Shown here piece after piece: positions 54,626 through 63,625 of a stretch of DNA of 64,000 nt (within the stretch, counting starts at the first letter, position 1; the number at the start of each line of letters is the position of its first letter). A model generated the notes under the pieces. The model was not told where the DNA came from, made no database searches, and saw only the letters and a program-made list of their open reading frames with translations. This DNA is from CAWCDJ01 sp963796675 (lineage in GTDB: Bacteria; Acidobacteriota; Terriglobia; Bryobacterales; Bryobacteraceae), in NCBI GenBank assembly GCA_963796675.1, contig CAWCMS010000005.1, positions 124,001 through 188,000 on the forward strand, written 5' to 3'. Position numbers and translations under genes: made by a program.

Positions 54626-56713
54626 GTGACACTGGGAAGACTTCGTACAATTCCGATCGCGTCCGGGTTCCTGCTCTCGGTCCTGACGCTTGCCGCGCAG
54701 ACAGCCGCGCCGTTCCGTCCGCCGGCCGTGCCATTGGTGGCTCACGACCCATATTTCAGCATTTGGTCGATGGCAGACCATCTCAACGGCGAAGGCACGC
54801 GGCACTGGACCGGAAAGCCGAACACCCTCACCTCCCTGGTCCGAATCGATGGCCAGACGTTCCGGATCATGGGCGGCGGGCAGCGCGGCAACAGCGGCGC
54901 CACACTCGATCAGCAGCGCCTGGAAGTCCTGCCCACGCGCACGATCTATGAATTCGGCGGCAGCGGCGTCAAAATCCAACTGACCTTCTTCACCCCCGCC
55001 CTGCCCGACGATCTCGAAGTCCTCTCCCGCCCCCTCACTTACGTCGAATGGTCCGCCGCGAGCACCGATGGCCGCGAGCACAATGTGGCGGTCTACTTCG
55101 AAGCCGCGTCCGACCTGGTGGTCAACACTCCGGACGAGCCTGCGATGGCGGAACGCTACCGCCTGGACGGCCAACCCGTATTGCGCATGGGCTCCCGCCA
55201 GCAGCCCATGCTCGCGCGCCGCGGAGACGATGTCCGCATCGACTGGGGCTACCTGTATATCGCTGCCGACAAAGCGGAAGGCGTCACCGAGGCCGCGACC
55301 CAGCGCGCCGAGGGCCGCATGGCCTTCGCCAACGAAGGTCGCCTGCCCGATTCCGATAATTTCGACGAACGGCCCAACCCCGCGCTCAGCTTCGCCATCG
55401 ATCTCGGCAGCGTCGGCAGTGCTCCCAAGCAGCGCTACCTCATGCTGGCCTATGACGACCTCTATTCCATCGAGTATTTTCAACGCCGCGAGCGCGCCTG
55501 GTGGCGCCGCAACGGCGCCGAGGCCGCCGACCTCATCCGCAAAGGGCGCGCCGAACACGATTCCCTCCTCGAACGCAGCCTCCGGTTCGACGAAGAGCTG
55601 ACCGCCGACCTACGCAAAATCGGCGGCGACGAATACGCCCGTATCGCTACCCTGGCCTACCGGCAGACGCTCGCCGCTCATAAACTCGTGGCCGATGCCG
55701 ATGGCACCCCCATGTACTTCCCCAAGGAAAACTTCAGCAACGGCTGCATCGCCACCGTCGACGTCATTTATCCCAGCGCGCCCTTCACGCTGCTCTTCAA
55801 TCCCAAGCTGCTGCAGGCGCAATTGCAGCCCGTGCTCGACTACGCCCGCATGGGCCGGTGGCCCTGGCCCTTCGCCCCCCACGATCTCGGCACCTATCCA
55901 CAGGCCAACGGCCAGGTCTACGGCGGCGGGGAACGCACCGAGCAGAACCAGATGCCGGTCGAAGAGAGCGGCAACATGCTGATTCTGATGGCTGCCCTGG
56001 CGCGCGTCGAAGGCAATGCGGCGTACGCCGAAAAATACTGGCCGGAGCTCACCAAGTGGGCCGTCTACCTGAAAGAGAAAGGCCTCGACCCGGAGAATCA
56101 GCTCTCCACAGACGATTTCGCCGGACACCTGGCGCACAACGCCAATCTGTCCATCAAAGCGATCCTGGCAATCGATGCCTACAGCGTCCTCTGCGAGATG
56201 ACGGGCCGCCGCGACCAGGCCGCCGAATACCGGAAAACCGCGCAGGAGTTCGCCCGCAAGTGGACCGAACTTGCCGCCGAAGGCGACCACTACCGCCTGG
56301 CCTTCGACAAGCCCGGCACATGGAGCCAGAAATACAACCTGGTGTGGGATAAGCTGCTCAATCTGAACCTCTTCCCCGCTGAGGTCGCGCGCAAAGAGCT
56401 TGCCTTCTACCTCACCAAGCAGAATGCCTATGGCCTTCCGCTCGACAACCGCCGCGATTACACCAAGCTCGATTGGATTCTCTGGACCGCCACGCTCACC
56501 GACAACCAGGCCGATTTCCGAAAATTCATCGCGCCTGTCTACCGCTTCGCAAACGAATCGCCCAGCCGCGTCCCGCTGACCGACTGGTTCGACACGGTGA
56601 CCGCTAAACAGCAGGGTTTTCAGGCCCGATCGGTCGTCGGCGGCGTGTTTATCCCCATGCTGGCCGATCCGGCGATCTGGAAAAAATACGCCTCACGGGG
56701 CCTCTCCCGGTAA
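54626..56713 (+). CDS. Secreted glutaminase A-like protein
   Basis: A 695-residue protein with a signal peptide (IASGFLLSVLTLAAQTAAPF). It has the glutaminase/GtaA-type architecture (DUF5127, DUF4965 and DUF1793 regions): RPPAVPLVAHDPYFSIWSMA, FGGSGVKIQLTFFTPALPDD, EYARIATLAYRQTLAAHKLV, FFPKENFSNGCIATVDVIYP-like text, then MPVEESGNMLILMAALARVE, SAYSVLCEM-like helical repeats and VGGVFIPMLADPAIW. The (alpha/alpha)6 barrel of the C-terminal half is shared with glycoside hydrolases. In fungi such proteins hydrolyse glutamine; in acidobacteria the substrate is untested and could be a glycan. Catalytic residues were not identified. Confidence 0.8.
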   Translation: MTLGRLRTIPIASGFLLSVLTLAAQTAAPFRPPAVPLVAHDPYFSIWSMADHLNGEGTRHWTGKPNTLTSLVRIDGQTFRIMGGGQRGNSGATLDQQRLEVLPTRTIYEFGGSGVKIQLTFFTPALPDDLEVLSRPLTYVEWSAASTDGREHNVAVYFEAASDLVVNTPDEPAMAERYRLDGQPVLRMGSRQQPMLARRGDDVRIDWGYLYIAADKAEGVTEAATQRAEGRMAFANEGRLPDSDNFDERPNPALSFAIDLGSVGSAPKQRYLMLAYDDLYSIEYFQRRERAWWRRNGAEAADLIRKGRAEHDSLLERSLRFDEELTADLRKIGGDEYARIATLAYRQTLAAHKLVADADGTPMYFPKENFSNGCIATVDVIYPSAPFTLLFNPKLLQAQLQPVLDYARMGRWPWPFAPHDLGTYPQANGQVYGGGERTEQNQMPVEESGNMLILMAALARVEGNAAYAEKYWPELTKWAVYLKEKGLDPENQLSTDDFAGHLAHNANLSIKAILAIDAYSVLCEMTGRRDQAAEYRKTAQEFARKWTELAAEGDHYRLAFDKPGTWSQKYNLVWDKLLNLNLFPAEVARKELAFYLTKQNAYGLPLDNRRDYTKLDWILWTATLTDNQADFRKFIAPVYRFANESPSRVPLTDWFDTVTAKQQGFQARSVVGGVFIPMLADPAIWKKYASRGLSR

Positions 56714-56767
56714 CCTGGGGGCTCGCGCCGGGCGTCATAGCTGAGATACAAACCAGACTATTGCCTT

Positions 56768-58345
56768 ATGCAACGAAAACCGATTGCTATCGCTTTCTTT
56801 TGCCTCGTTCTCTCCGCGCTCGCCTACGCGCAGGAGAGAGTCGACCTGAACATGATCCATCGGATCAAGACCGAGGAACTGCAGGACTCCCAGGTCATGG
56901 AGGTGATGTATAACCTGACGGACCGCTACGGTCCCCGGCTGGTCAACTCCCCGCAGTTTCGTGCCGCGGGCGATTGGGCGGCGAAGCAGTTGAATGAGTG
57001 GGGCCTCGCCAATGTTCACCTGGAAAAGTGGGCGGCCGGCATCCCCGGCTGGGAATACACCTCCTACAGCGGCGCGATCGTCGATCCGGTCTATCAGCCG
57101 ATTATCGGCGTGCCGGTCGCCTGGACCGCGGGCACGAACGGCCCCGTCACTGGTGAGGCCATCCTGGCAGTGGTGCAGACTCCGGCGGATATGGAGAAGT
57201 TTCACGGTAAACTCGCGGGCAAGATCGTCCTGACCGTAGCGCCGCCCGAACTGACCTTCCCCACCACCCCGCTGGCCACGCGCTATACGCCCGAGGAACT
57301 CGCTGAGCTCGCGACGGAGCTGATTCCCACCGGCGCGGGCCGTGGTGGCCGCGGCGGTCGCGGGCCTCTGCCGGGCAACATGACGTTCGAAGAGATGCGC
57401 AACTTCCGCCAAAAGCTGGCCTCCTACTGGAAAGAAGAGAAGGCCCTGATGACGATCCAGGCGAACGCCCGCGGCGAGAGCGGCACGCTCTTCGGCGGCG
57501 GCGCCCAGGTTCGTAAGGAAGACGCCAACCTCCCGCAGGTCTCGATCACCGCCGAGCACTACAACCGCATCGCACGCCTGCTGGCGCACAACGTGCCCGT
57601 GAAGCTGCAGTTCGATATCAAGACGAAGTGGGACAACGCCAATACCGATTCGTTCAACGTGATCGCCGAAATTCCCGGCGGCTCGAAAAAGGATGAACTG
57701 GTCATGGTGGGCGGCCACTTCGATTCCTGGCACTACGGCACCGGCGCCACCGATAACGGCGCGGGCAGCGCCGTCGCCATGGAAGCGATGCGCATCCTCA
57801 AGAAGCTCAACGTCCACATGGACCGCACAGTCCGCATGGCCCTCTGGGGCGGCGAAGAAGAAGGACTCCTCGGCTCCCGCGCTTACGTCAAGGAGCACTT
57901 TGCCGATCCGGCCGTCATGAAGACCACCGCCGAGCACGCCAATTTCGCCGGCTACTTCAATATCGACAACGGCACGGGCCGGATTCGCGGCGTCTACCTG
58001 CAGGGCAACGAAATGATGCGTCCCATCTTCGAAGCGTGGTTCGCCCCCTTCAAAGACCTGACCCCGGGCGTCATCACCATCCGCAATACCGGCGGCACCG
58101 ACCACCTCTCGTTCGACGCCGTGGGTCTGCCGGGCTTCCAGTTCATCCAGGACCCGATGGATTATGAAACCCGCACGCACCACTCCAACATGGACGTCTA
58201 TGACCGCATCCAGCCCGCCGACATGAAGCAGATGGCGATCATCGAAGCGGCGTTCGTGTATAACGCAGCCACCCGGCCCGACAAGCTGCCGCGCAAGGAT
58301 CTTCCAGCGGCCCAGCCGGCGGGACGCGGCGGCCGCGGTTTCTAG
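56768..58345 (+). CDS. Secreted M28-family zinc aminopeptidase
   Basis: A 525-residue protein with a signal peptide (IAIAFFCLVLSALAYAQ). The zinc-binding motifs of M28 are MVGGHFDSWHYGTGATDNGA (His, Asp, Asp), LWGGEEEGLLGSRAYVKEHF (Glu pair), YFNIDNGTGRIRGVYLQGNE and a terminal THHSNMDVYDRI (His). Unusual are the RG-rich runs RGGRGGRGPLPGN (about 193-206) in an insertion and AGRGGRGF at the C-terminus. Cleaves N-terminal residues in the periplasm or outside. Its stop shares CTAG with the convergent aminotransferase gene (58342-58345). Confidence 0.9.
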   Translation: MQRKPIAIAFFCLVLSALAYAQERVDLNMIHRIKTEELQDSQVMEVMYNLTDRYGPRLVNSPQFRAAGDWAAKQLNEWGLANVHLEKWAAGIPGWEYTSYSGAIVDPVYQPIIGVPVAWTAGTNGPVTGEAILAVVQTPADMEKFHGKLAGKIVLTVAPPELTFPTTPLATRYTPEELAELATELIPTGAGRGGRGGRGPLPGNMTFEEMRNFRQKLASYWKEEKALMTIQANARGESGTLFGGGAQVRKEDANLPQVSITAEHYNRIARLLAHNVPVKLQFDIKTKWDNANTDSFNVIAEIPGGSKKDELVMVGGHFDSWHYGTGATDNGAGSAVAMEAMRILKKLNVHMDRTVRMALWGGEEEGLLGSRAYVKEHFADPAVMKTTAEHANFAGYFNIDNGTGRIRGVYLQGNEMMRPIFEAWFAPFKDLTPGVITIRNTGGTDHLSFDAVGLPGFQFIQDPMDYETRTHHSNMDVYDRIQPADMKQMAIIEAAFVYNAATRPDKLPRKDLPAAQPAGRGGRGF

Positions 58346-59487
58346 AGAGCCTCAACCAGCCGGCCGATGCCTTCGCGAAATACCGAAGGCTCGGTCAGCA
58401 GGCTGGCCACCAGGAACGCCTCGGATTCGAAGTCGTAGAAGAAGCCCGGCTGCACCAGCACTTCGGAATGGGCAAGCAGCTCGAGCGTCCACTCTTCTTC
58501 ACTGCGGATCCGGGGCATCCGGATGACGATGTTCCAGCCTCCCTCCACTGCCAGGATGTCCGCCGCCGAGCCTGCCAATGCCTCCCGCGCCATCGACAAA
58601 TTGGCAGCCGTTCGCGCGCGAATCTGCTGCTGAACGTTCTGCCCGGCTTCCAGCAGCTTCACGGCCGCGCACTGCACCGGTGTGCTCACCGATAGGTAGG
58701 TGTCGGCGATCCACTCCAGCCGTTCCATCGCCTCGCGCCGCAAAGCCTCCGGACCGCTCACCACGATCCAGCCCAGCTTCATCTGCGGCAATCCTGCCAC
58801 CTTCGAAAGTCCGCTCATCGAAAAGCTCAGGCGCTCTTCCACGTCGATCAACGTCGCCACCCGCTCGGCGTCTTCCTTGAACGCGTAATCAGCGAACACC
58901 TCGTCGGAGATCAGCGGCGGCCCCAACTCGATCAGCGCCTGCAGTTCGTCCTTCTTCACGTATGACCCGGTCGGATTGTTCGGATTGACCAGAACGATGC
59001 CGCGCGTGCGCTCGCCGATCGTTTCGGCCAGTGCCTGCCGGTCGATGCTCCACCCTCCGTGGTACCGCAGGGCATACTGCCGCGCCTTCACCGACTCCAT
59101 ATCGGCCAGGAACTCGAATAGCGGATAGGAAGGAAGCGGCACCAGCACGTTATCGCCGGGGTTGGCCAACAGCTTGAAGAGGTACGCGTACGCCTCGCTG
59201 GTGCTGGCCGTCAGCAGAATGCGCTCCGGAGCTACCGTGTGCCCACGCTCGCGATAGTATGCCGACACCGCCTCGCGCACCTCGCGCAGGCCCGCCGGCG
59301 CGGGCTCATACGAAAGCACTCGCGGATCCGCGAAAGCCTTCACGATCTCCGCCGGATACGTGAACCCCGCCCGTGTGGGGTTCGACTCCGTCAAGTCCAG
59401 GACTCGCCCGCCCGCTGTACGCCGTTCGTTTAACAGCTCCGTCAGCCGGTTCGCTCGAAAGTCCCAATGAAATCTCGTCGAGAACAT
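58342..59487 (-). CDS. PLP-dependent aminotransferase, class I/II
   Basis: A 381-residue enzyme of the aspartate aminotransferase fold. Motifs: LDLTESNPTRAGFTYPAEIV, LLTASTSEAYAYLFKLLANP, VPLPSYPLFEFLADMESVKA, GIVLVNPNNPTGSYVKKDEL, LISDEVFADY and the PLP lysine in SMSGLSKVAGLPQMKLGWIV. The C-terminal substrate arginine region is WNIVIRMPRI. The first 30 residues lack a mitochondrial-like or Sec leader, so it is cytosolic. Substrate not determined; neighbours do not help. Confidence 0.88.
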   Translation of the reverse strand: MFSTRFHWDFRANRLTELLNERRTAGGRVLDLTESNPTRAGFTYPAEIVKAFADPRVLSYEPAPAGLREVREAVSAYYRERGHTVAPERILLTASTSEAYAYLFKLLANPGDNVLVPLPSYPLFEFLADMESVKARQYALRYHGGWSIDRQALAETIGERTRGIVLVNPNNPTGSYVKKDELQALIELGPPLISDEVFADYAFKEDAERVATLIDVEERLSFSMSGLSKVAGLPQMKLGWIVVSGPEALRREAMERLEWIADTYLSVSTPVQCAAVKLLEAGQNVQQQIRARTAANLSMAREALAGSAADILAVEGGWNIVIRMPRIRSEEEWTLELLAHSEVLVQPGFFYDFESEAFLVASLLTEPSVFREGIGRLVEAL

Positions 59488-59492
59488 AATCC

Positions 59493-59540
59493 AGTGGGGC
59501 GGACCTACCGGCCTGCCCGGCCACCGAAGGCGGCCGCCAA
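59493..59540. repeat. Partial copy of palindromic element
   Basis: AGTGGGGCGG at 59493-59502 is identical to the outer arm at 11262-11271; the following ACCTACCGGCCTGCCC resembles the arm of the elements at 48536 and 63618. No matching right arm is present, so it may be a decayed or half copy. It sits between two divergent genes. Confidence 0.5.
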
Positions 59541-59567
59541 GTCATAATGGTATCGACTGCCTGTACC

Positions 59568-60014
59568 ATGCGAAAGCTTTTCCATTTCGACTCTCCACGA
59601 GACAAGTACCAGTGCGATGCCGCCATCGTCTGGTGCTTCGACAACCGTTTCGACGTTGGCTTCCGGAAATTCCTGAAGCGCATCGGCGTCTTCTACTCCG
59701 ACCCCATCAAGGTCGCCGGCGGGGCCAAATGCCTGGCCTCTCCGAGTCAGGAATCCGACCGTGAGTTTGTTCTAAACCAGATTCGCACCTCCATCCGGCT
59801 CCACGAAACCAAGCGGGTGATCCTCATGCTGCATTCCGATTGCGGCGCCTATGGCGGTCTCGAAGCCTTCGACCATGACCTCCAGGCCGAAGCCGATCAT
59901 CACCGCGACGAGTTAAAGCTCGCCAAAGCCGCACTAATCGCCGCCATCCCGGACCTCCAGGTGGACGCCTACTTCGTAAACTTCGAAGGCGTGTGGGAAC
60001 CGAAGATGTCGTAG
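59568..60014 (+). CDS. Beta-carbonic-anhydrase-like protein
   Basis: A 148-residue protein starting MRKLFHFDSPRDKYQCDAAI; an in-frame ATG lies 21 bases upstream. The motif pair AIVWCFDNRFDVGF (C-x-D-x-R) and VILMLHSDCGAYGG (H-x-x-C) is the zinc site of beta-class carbonic anhydrases, spaced about 70 residues apart as in that family, though the protein is shorter (usually 200 or more). The C-terminus ends at NFEGVWEPKMS. May be a carbonic anhydrase or a related zinc lyase of unknown substrate. A start after 59540 avoids the repeat. Confidence 0.65.
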   Translation: MRKLFHFDSPRDKYQCDAAIVWCFDNRFDVGFRKFLKRIGVFYSDPIKVAGGAKCLASPSQESDREFVLNQIRTSIRLHETKRVILMLHSDCGAYGGLEAFDHDLQAEADHHRDELKLAKAALIAAIPDLQVDAYFVNFEGVWEPKMS

Positions 60015-60275
60015 CGGCCGGAATTTTCTGACTGCTCGCGATCTCCGGCATCGGAATTCCATTCGCCTTCGTGTATCTCATGACTCACACGCTCCAGATC
60101 GGCGACCGCGAAGTTTCGTTCCAAACTAACCCACGTGCGAAAGGGCAAGAGACCTCGCGGGCAGAAACACCAGGCCCAGCCGCGCCGAAGCTCGGGTTGC
60201 AGCGTGCGTAAAGACAAACTCCCGAAACTGAAAAGCCGGCGGTACCAATTGCCGCGCCGTCCGTATGAGTGAGAT

Positions 60276-60773
60276 ATGACGAAGCTGCTGACTATCACTC
60301 TCGCCCTGGCCGGCGCGGCCTCGGCTTTCGCCCAGGCGGCTCCCCCGCCACCCGACAAGACGACCGTCAACCTCTTTGCGGATATCAACCGCAAGGTCCT
60401 CGAAATGGCCCAGGACTTCCCCGAAGAGCAGTACGGCTTCAAGGCCAAACCCGAAATGCGCACGTTCGGCGAGGTGATCGTCCACATTGCCTCCGGCAAC
60501 GTCTTCGCCGCCAAACGCGGCCGCGGAGAAAAGGTGAACTGGGACGAACTCGACGCGAAAGATTACAAAACGAAGGCCGACATCGTCGCCGTGCTCAAGA
60601 AGTCGATCGACGATTCGAACGCCACGCTGAAATCGTGGGAGCCCGCGATGTTCCAAAAGACCATCCAGCCGTGGGCCTCCGTCACCGAGCATTCCGCCGA
60701 ACACTACGGGCTGCTGGTGGCTTACTATCGCCTGAATGGCCTGGTGCCGCCCGAATCGCGCCCGAAGAAATAG
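60276..60773 (+). CDS. Secreted DinB-like protein
   Basis: A 165-residue protein with a signal peptide (LLTITLALAGAASAFAQ). The mature four-helix bundle has DinB/YfiT features: VLEMAQDFPEEQYGFKAKPE (the YxFKP pattern), MRTFGEVIVHIASGNVFAA with a metal His, and the closing SVTEHSAEHYGLLVAYYRLN with the H-x-x-H-type set. Members bind a divalent metal and act as thiol transferases or are of unknown function. Exported versions are common in Acidobacteria. The 261 bp before it (60015-60275) hold nothing I can support. Confidence 0.8.
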   Translation: MTKLLTITLALAGAASAFAQAAPPPPDKTTVNLFADINRKVLEMAQDFPEEQYGFKAKPEMRTFGEVIVHIASGNVFAAKRGRGEKVNWDELDAKDYKTKADIVAVLKKSIDDSNATLKSWEPAMFQKTIQPWASVTEHSAEHYGLLVAYYRLNGLVPPESRPKK

Positions 60774-60816
60774 CGCCGGATAGGTGTTATACTCGGTCGC
60801 CGAAAGAGAAGGTGCC

Positions 60817-61290
60817 ATGCGACTCGGATGTCGTTTCTCGATTCTTGCTGCTTCCCTTATGGTCTTCGCAGGGATTTCCGCGGCTGCCACCCCCAACCTG
60901 ACTGGCGATTGGAAACTGAATATTTCCAAAAGCAACCTGGGGGAGATGCCGCCGCCCAGCAGCATGACCCAGAAAGTTACACACGACGAGCCCAAGCTCA
61001 AGCTCGCGGTCAAACAGTCCAGCGACATGGGCGACCTCGACTTTGAAGCCAACTACACCACCGACGGCAAGGAATGCGTCAATACGATTCGCGACAACGA
61101 GGCAAAGAGTGTGGTCAAGTGGGATGGCGACGCCCTGCTGTTTGAGACCAAGGGTAAGTTCGGCGACAACGACTTCACGATGAAGGACAAGTGGACGCTC
61201 TCGACCGACGGCAAAGTATTGACCGTGGAGCGCCATTTTTCGAGTAGCTTCGGCGAAGGCGACCAGAAGCTCATCTTCGAGAAACAATAG
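60817..61290 (+). CDS. Secreted protein of unknown function
   Basis: A 157-residue protein. Start taken at ATG 60817 (MRLGCRFSILAASLMVFAGI), preceded by GAGAAGG; the frame upstream has an alternative ATG-less start at 60784. Signal peptide ends near AAA. The rest is repetitive beta strand, with TGDWKLNISKSNLGEMPPPS and KVLTVERHFSSSFGEGDQKL, resembling short lipocalin-like or heavy exported domains of soil bacteria. No catalytic motif. Function unknown. Confidence 0.65.
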   Translation: MRLGCRFSILAASLMVFAGISAAATPNLTGDWKLNISKSNLGEMPPPSSMTQKVTHDEPKLKLAVKQSSDMGDLDFEANYTTDGKECVNTIRDNEAKSVVKWDGDALLFETKGKFGDNDFTMKDKWTLSTDGKVLTVERHFSSSFGEGDQKLIFEKQ

Positions 61291-61339
61291 CTTCGCACCC
61301 TCCTTCGAATCTGCTACCTTGATCCGAAGGGAGGGCCCC

Positions 61340-61759
61340 TTGCCGACACCAGACAGGCCGGTCTGCGCCGTCATCCGCCGGGATGAAGGTTACCGCGGCA
61401 AACAAGGCCTGAGTTACCACACCGGGATCTCCGCGGAATCCGCCGGCGCCCGGGCGCTTTCGATGCACATGGTGACGATTCCGCCCGGCGGACGCGCCCG
61501 GCCGCACCTTCATGAAGGGCACGAAAGCGCCATCTACGTTCTGAGCGGCGAGGCCGGCATGTGGTACGGCGAAGGTCTCCGCGATCACGTCTGGGTGGGT
61601 CCGGGCGACTATCTCTATATCCCCGCCAATACGCCGCACCTTCCCTATAACGCCAGTCAGACGGAGCCCTGTACCGCCGTCACGGCCCGCACCGACCCCA
61701 ATGAGCAGGAAAGCGTCACCGTATTGGATCTTCCAGACCCGGGCATCGCCGAACGTTAG
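61340..61759 (+). CDS. Cupin-domain protein
   Basis: A 139-residue protein read from a TTG at 61340, 5 bases after AGGGAGGG (61328-61335); a TTG 21 bases earlier also exists but lacks this spacing. Cupin motif 1 is IPPGGRARPHLHEGHESAIY then VLSGEAGMWYG (two His, Glu) and motif 2 is GPGDYLYIPANTPHLPYNAS (His). Such small cupins bind a metal; many isomerise or oxidise small substrates. Cytosolic. Twelve bases precede the amylase gene, so the two are probably co-transcribed. Confidence 0.85.
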   Translation: MPTPDRPVCAVIRRDEGYRGKQGLSYHTGISAESAGARALSMHMVTIPPGGRARPHLHEGHESAIYVLSGEAGMWYGEGLRDHVWVGPGDYLYIPANTPHLPYNASQTEPCTAVTARTDPNEQESVTVLDLPDPGIAER

Positions 61760-61771
61760 CATGGAGGCGTC

Positions 61772-63625
61772 ATGGCCGAACGATCGCTGAGCGAGTTGGA
61801 CCTGGCCGCGCTGATTGCCGGCCGCACTTACTTCCCTTCGCCGTCCCATTGGGAGGACGAGGTCATCTACTTCCTGATGGTCGACCGCTTCTCCGATAAC
61901 CGCGAGAACTTCTACCGCGACGCGAATCTCAATCTCGTCACCGCCGGTTCGACCCCGCCCTTTACCCCCGCCGACGCAGGCAACGCGATCCTCACCGACG
62001 CGGACGCCGCGGCCTGGCGCGATGCGGGCACACGCTTTTGCGGCGGCAATCTGGCGGGTGTCGAATCGAAGCTCGGCTATCTCAAGCGGCTCGGCGTCAC
62101 CGTGCTCTGGCTGAGTCCCATCTTCCAGCAGGTCAATGCCGACAACACCTATCACGGCTACGGCATCCAGAATTTTCTCGATGTGGACGCACACTTCGGC
62201 ACCCGGGAAGATCTCCGCCGGTTAGTGGCCTCCGCTCATGCCCTCGGTATCCGCGTGATTCTCGACGTGATCCTCAACCATTCGGGCGACGTCTTTCACT
62301 ATGTTGCCAATGACCCGTCGTGGAACGGCTCCGAGTTTCCCGTCCTCGGCTTCCGCGACGCCGCCGGCAACCCGGCCATCCCCTTCGGCGCCGTCACCGA
62401 CCCGGCAGCGTTCCCGAGCAGCGCCATCTGGCCCTCCGAATTCCAAGCCGCCGACGTTTTCACGCGCGAGGGCCACATCAATAACTTCGACTATTTCCCG
62501 GAGTATGCCGACGGCGATTTCTTCACCTTGAAAGACCTGCACCACGGCTGGCGCCAGATGGTCGACGGCGTCGACCAGATCGATAGCTATGCCGTGGCGC
62601 CCGCGCTGCACAACCTTTCAGAGGCGTACAAATTCTGGATCGCCTACGCCGATATCGATGGCTTCCGGCTGGACACCGTCAAGCACATCGACCCCGGCGC
62701 GGCGCGCTTCTTCGCGTCGGTCATCCACGAATTCGCCGAGGCTCTCGGCAAAGAGAATTTCTACATCATCGGTGAGATCACCGGCGGCCGCGAGTTCGCC
62801 TTCGACCGGCTGGAGGTCACGGGCCTCGATGCCGCCCTCGGGATCTCCGACGAGCGCGCCAAGATGACCGGCGTGGTCCAGGGCAACACGGATCCCTCGG
62901 ACTACTTCGACATCTTCCGCAACTCGCTACTGGTCCGCAAGGATTCGCACGTGTGGTTCCGCGACAAGGTGGTGACTTCGGTCGACGATCACGATCACGT
63001 CGATCAGGGCGGCCAGAAGCACCGCTTCAGCGCCTACGGCTTCGCCCCGCTGGCGCTCGCCGCGTGCGCCATGAACGCCGCCACGATCGGAATTCCGTGC
63101 GTCTACTACGGCACCGAGCAGCAGTTCGATGGCGCCGGCGGCGGCGACGGCTCGGACCGCTACATTCGCGAATCCATGTTCGGCGGCGCGTTCGGAGCCT
63201 TCCGCTCCCGCAACCGCCACTTCTTCAACGAAGACTCCCCGGTCTACCAGGAATTGGCGAAGATTCACGAGTTGCGTAGGAACTGGCTGCCTTTGCGACG
63301 CGGCCGGCAGTTCCTGCGCCCGATCTCGGGCGATGGCGTGACCTTCGGCGACCCGCAAGTCATCGGCGCCCGCATGCGTGCGATCGTGGCGTGGTCACGC
63401 ATCTTCAACGACGTCGAACTGCTTTGCGCGATCAATACCGACCCGGACAACGCGACCGCGGCCTGGGTCACGATCGACTACGACCTGCACCCCGCCGGAA
63501 GCCAGCTCACTTGCCTGTACTCGACGGTGCCGGCCGACATCGGCCAGAAGTTCACCGTCGAGTCCAGAAACGGCCGCGCCATCTTCCTCCGCGTCCCTCC
63601 GGCCGGTTTTGTCGTGCTAGGGTAG
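61772..63625 (+). CDS. Alpha-amylase-family glycoside hydrolase, GH13
   Basis: A 617-residue protein, with no signal peptide. Barrel motifs in order: VIYFLMVDRFSDNRENFY, VTVLWLSPIFQQVNADNTYH, VILDVILNHSGDVFHY, then the nucleophile in DGFRLDTVKHI, the acid/base Glu in FYIIGEITGGREF and the stabilising Asp in VTSVDDHDHVDQ. The C-terminal beta domain follows. Cytosolic location and the NxDHxD-type pattern fit oligosaccharide-acting enzymes rather than secreted amylases, but the substrate is unknown. The stop codon (TAG 63623-63625) lies inside the left arm of the repeat at 63618. Confidence 0.9.
   Translation: MAERSLSELDLAALIAGRTYFPSPSHWEDEVIYFLMVDRFSDNRENFYRDANLNLVTAGSTPPFTPADAGNAILTDADAAAWRDAGTRFCGGNLAGVESKLGYLKRLGVTVLWLSPIFQQVNADNTYHGYGIQNFLDVDAHFGTREDLRRLVASAHALGIRVILDVILNHSGDVFHYVANDPSWNGSEFPVLGFRDAAGNPAIPFGAVTDPAAFPSSAIWPSEFQAADVFTREGHINNFDYFPEYADGDFFTLKDLHHGWRQMVDGVDQIDSYAVAPALHNLSEAYKFWIAYADIDGFRLDTVKHIDPGAARFFASVIHEFAEALGKENFYIIGEITGGREFAFDRLEVTGLDAALGISDERAKMTGVVQGNTDPSDYFDIFRNSLLVRKDSHVWFRDKVVTSVDDHDHVDQGGQKHRFSAYGFAPLALAACAMNAATIGIPCVYYGTEQQFDGAGGGDGSDRYIRESMFGGAFGAFRSRNRHFFNEDSPVYQELAKIHELRRNWLPLRRGRQFLRPISGDGVTFGDPQVIGARMRAIVAWSRIFNDVELLCAINTDPDNATAAWVTIDYDLHPAGSQLTCLYSTVPADIGQKFTVESRNGRAIFLRVPPAGFVVLG

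Noticed and set aside
60079..60210. Short plus-strand open frame of about 43 codons in the gap before the DinB-like gene
   Set aside because: No ribosome-binding site, poor codon pattern, no recognisable feature.
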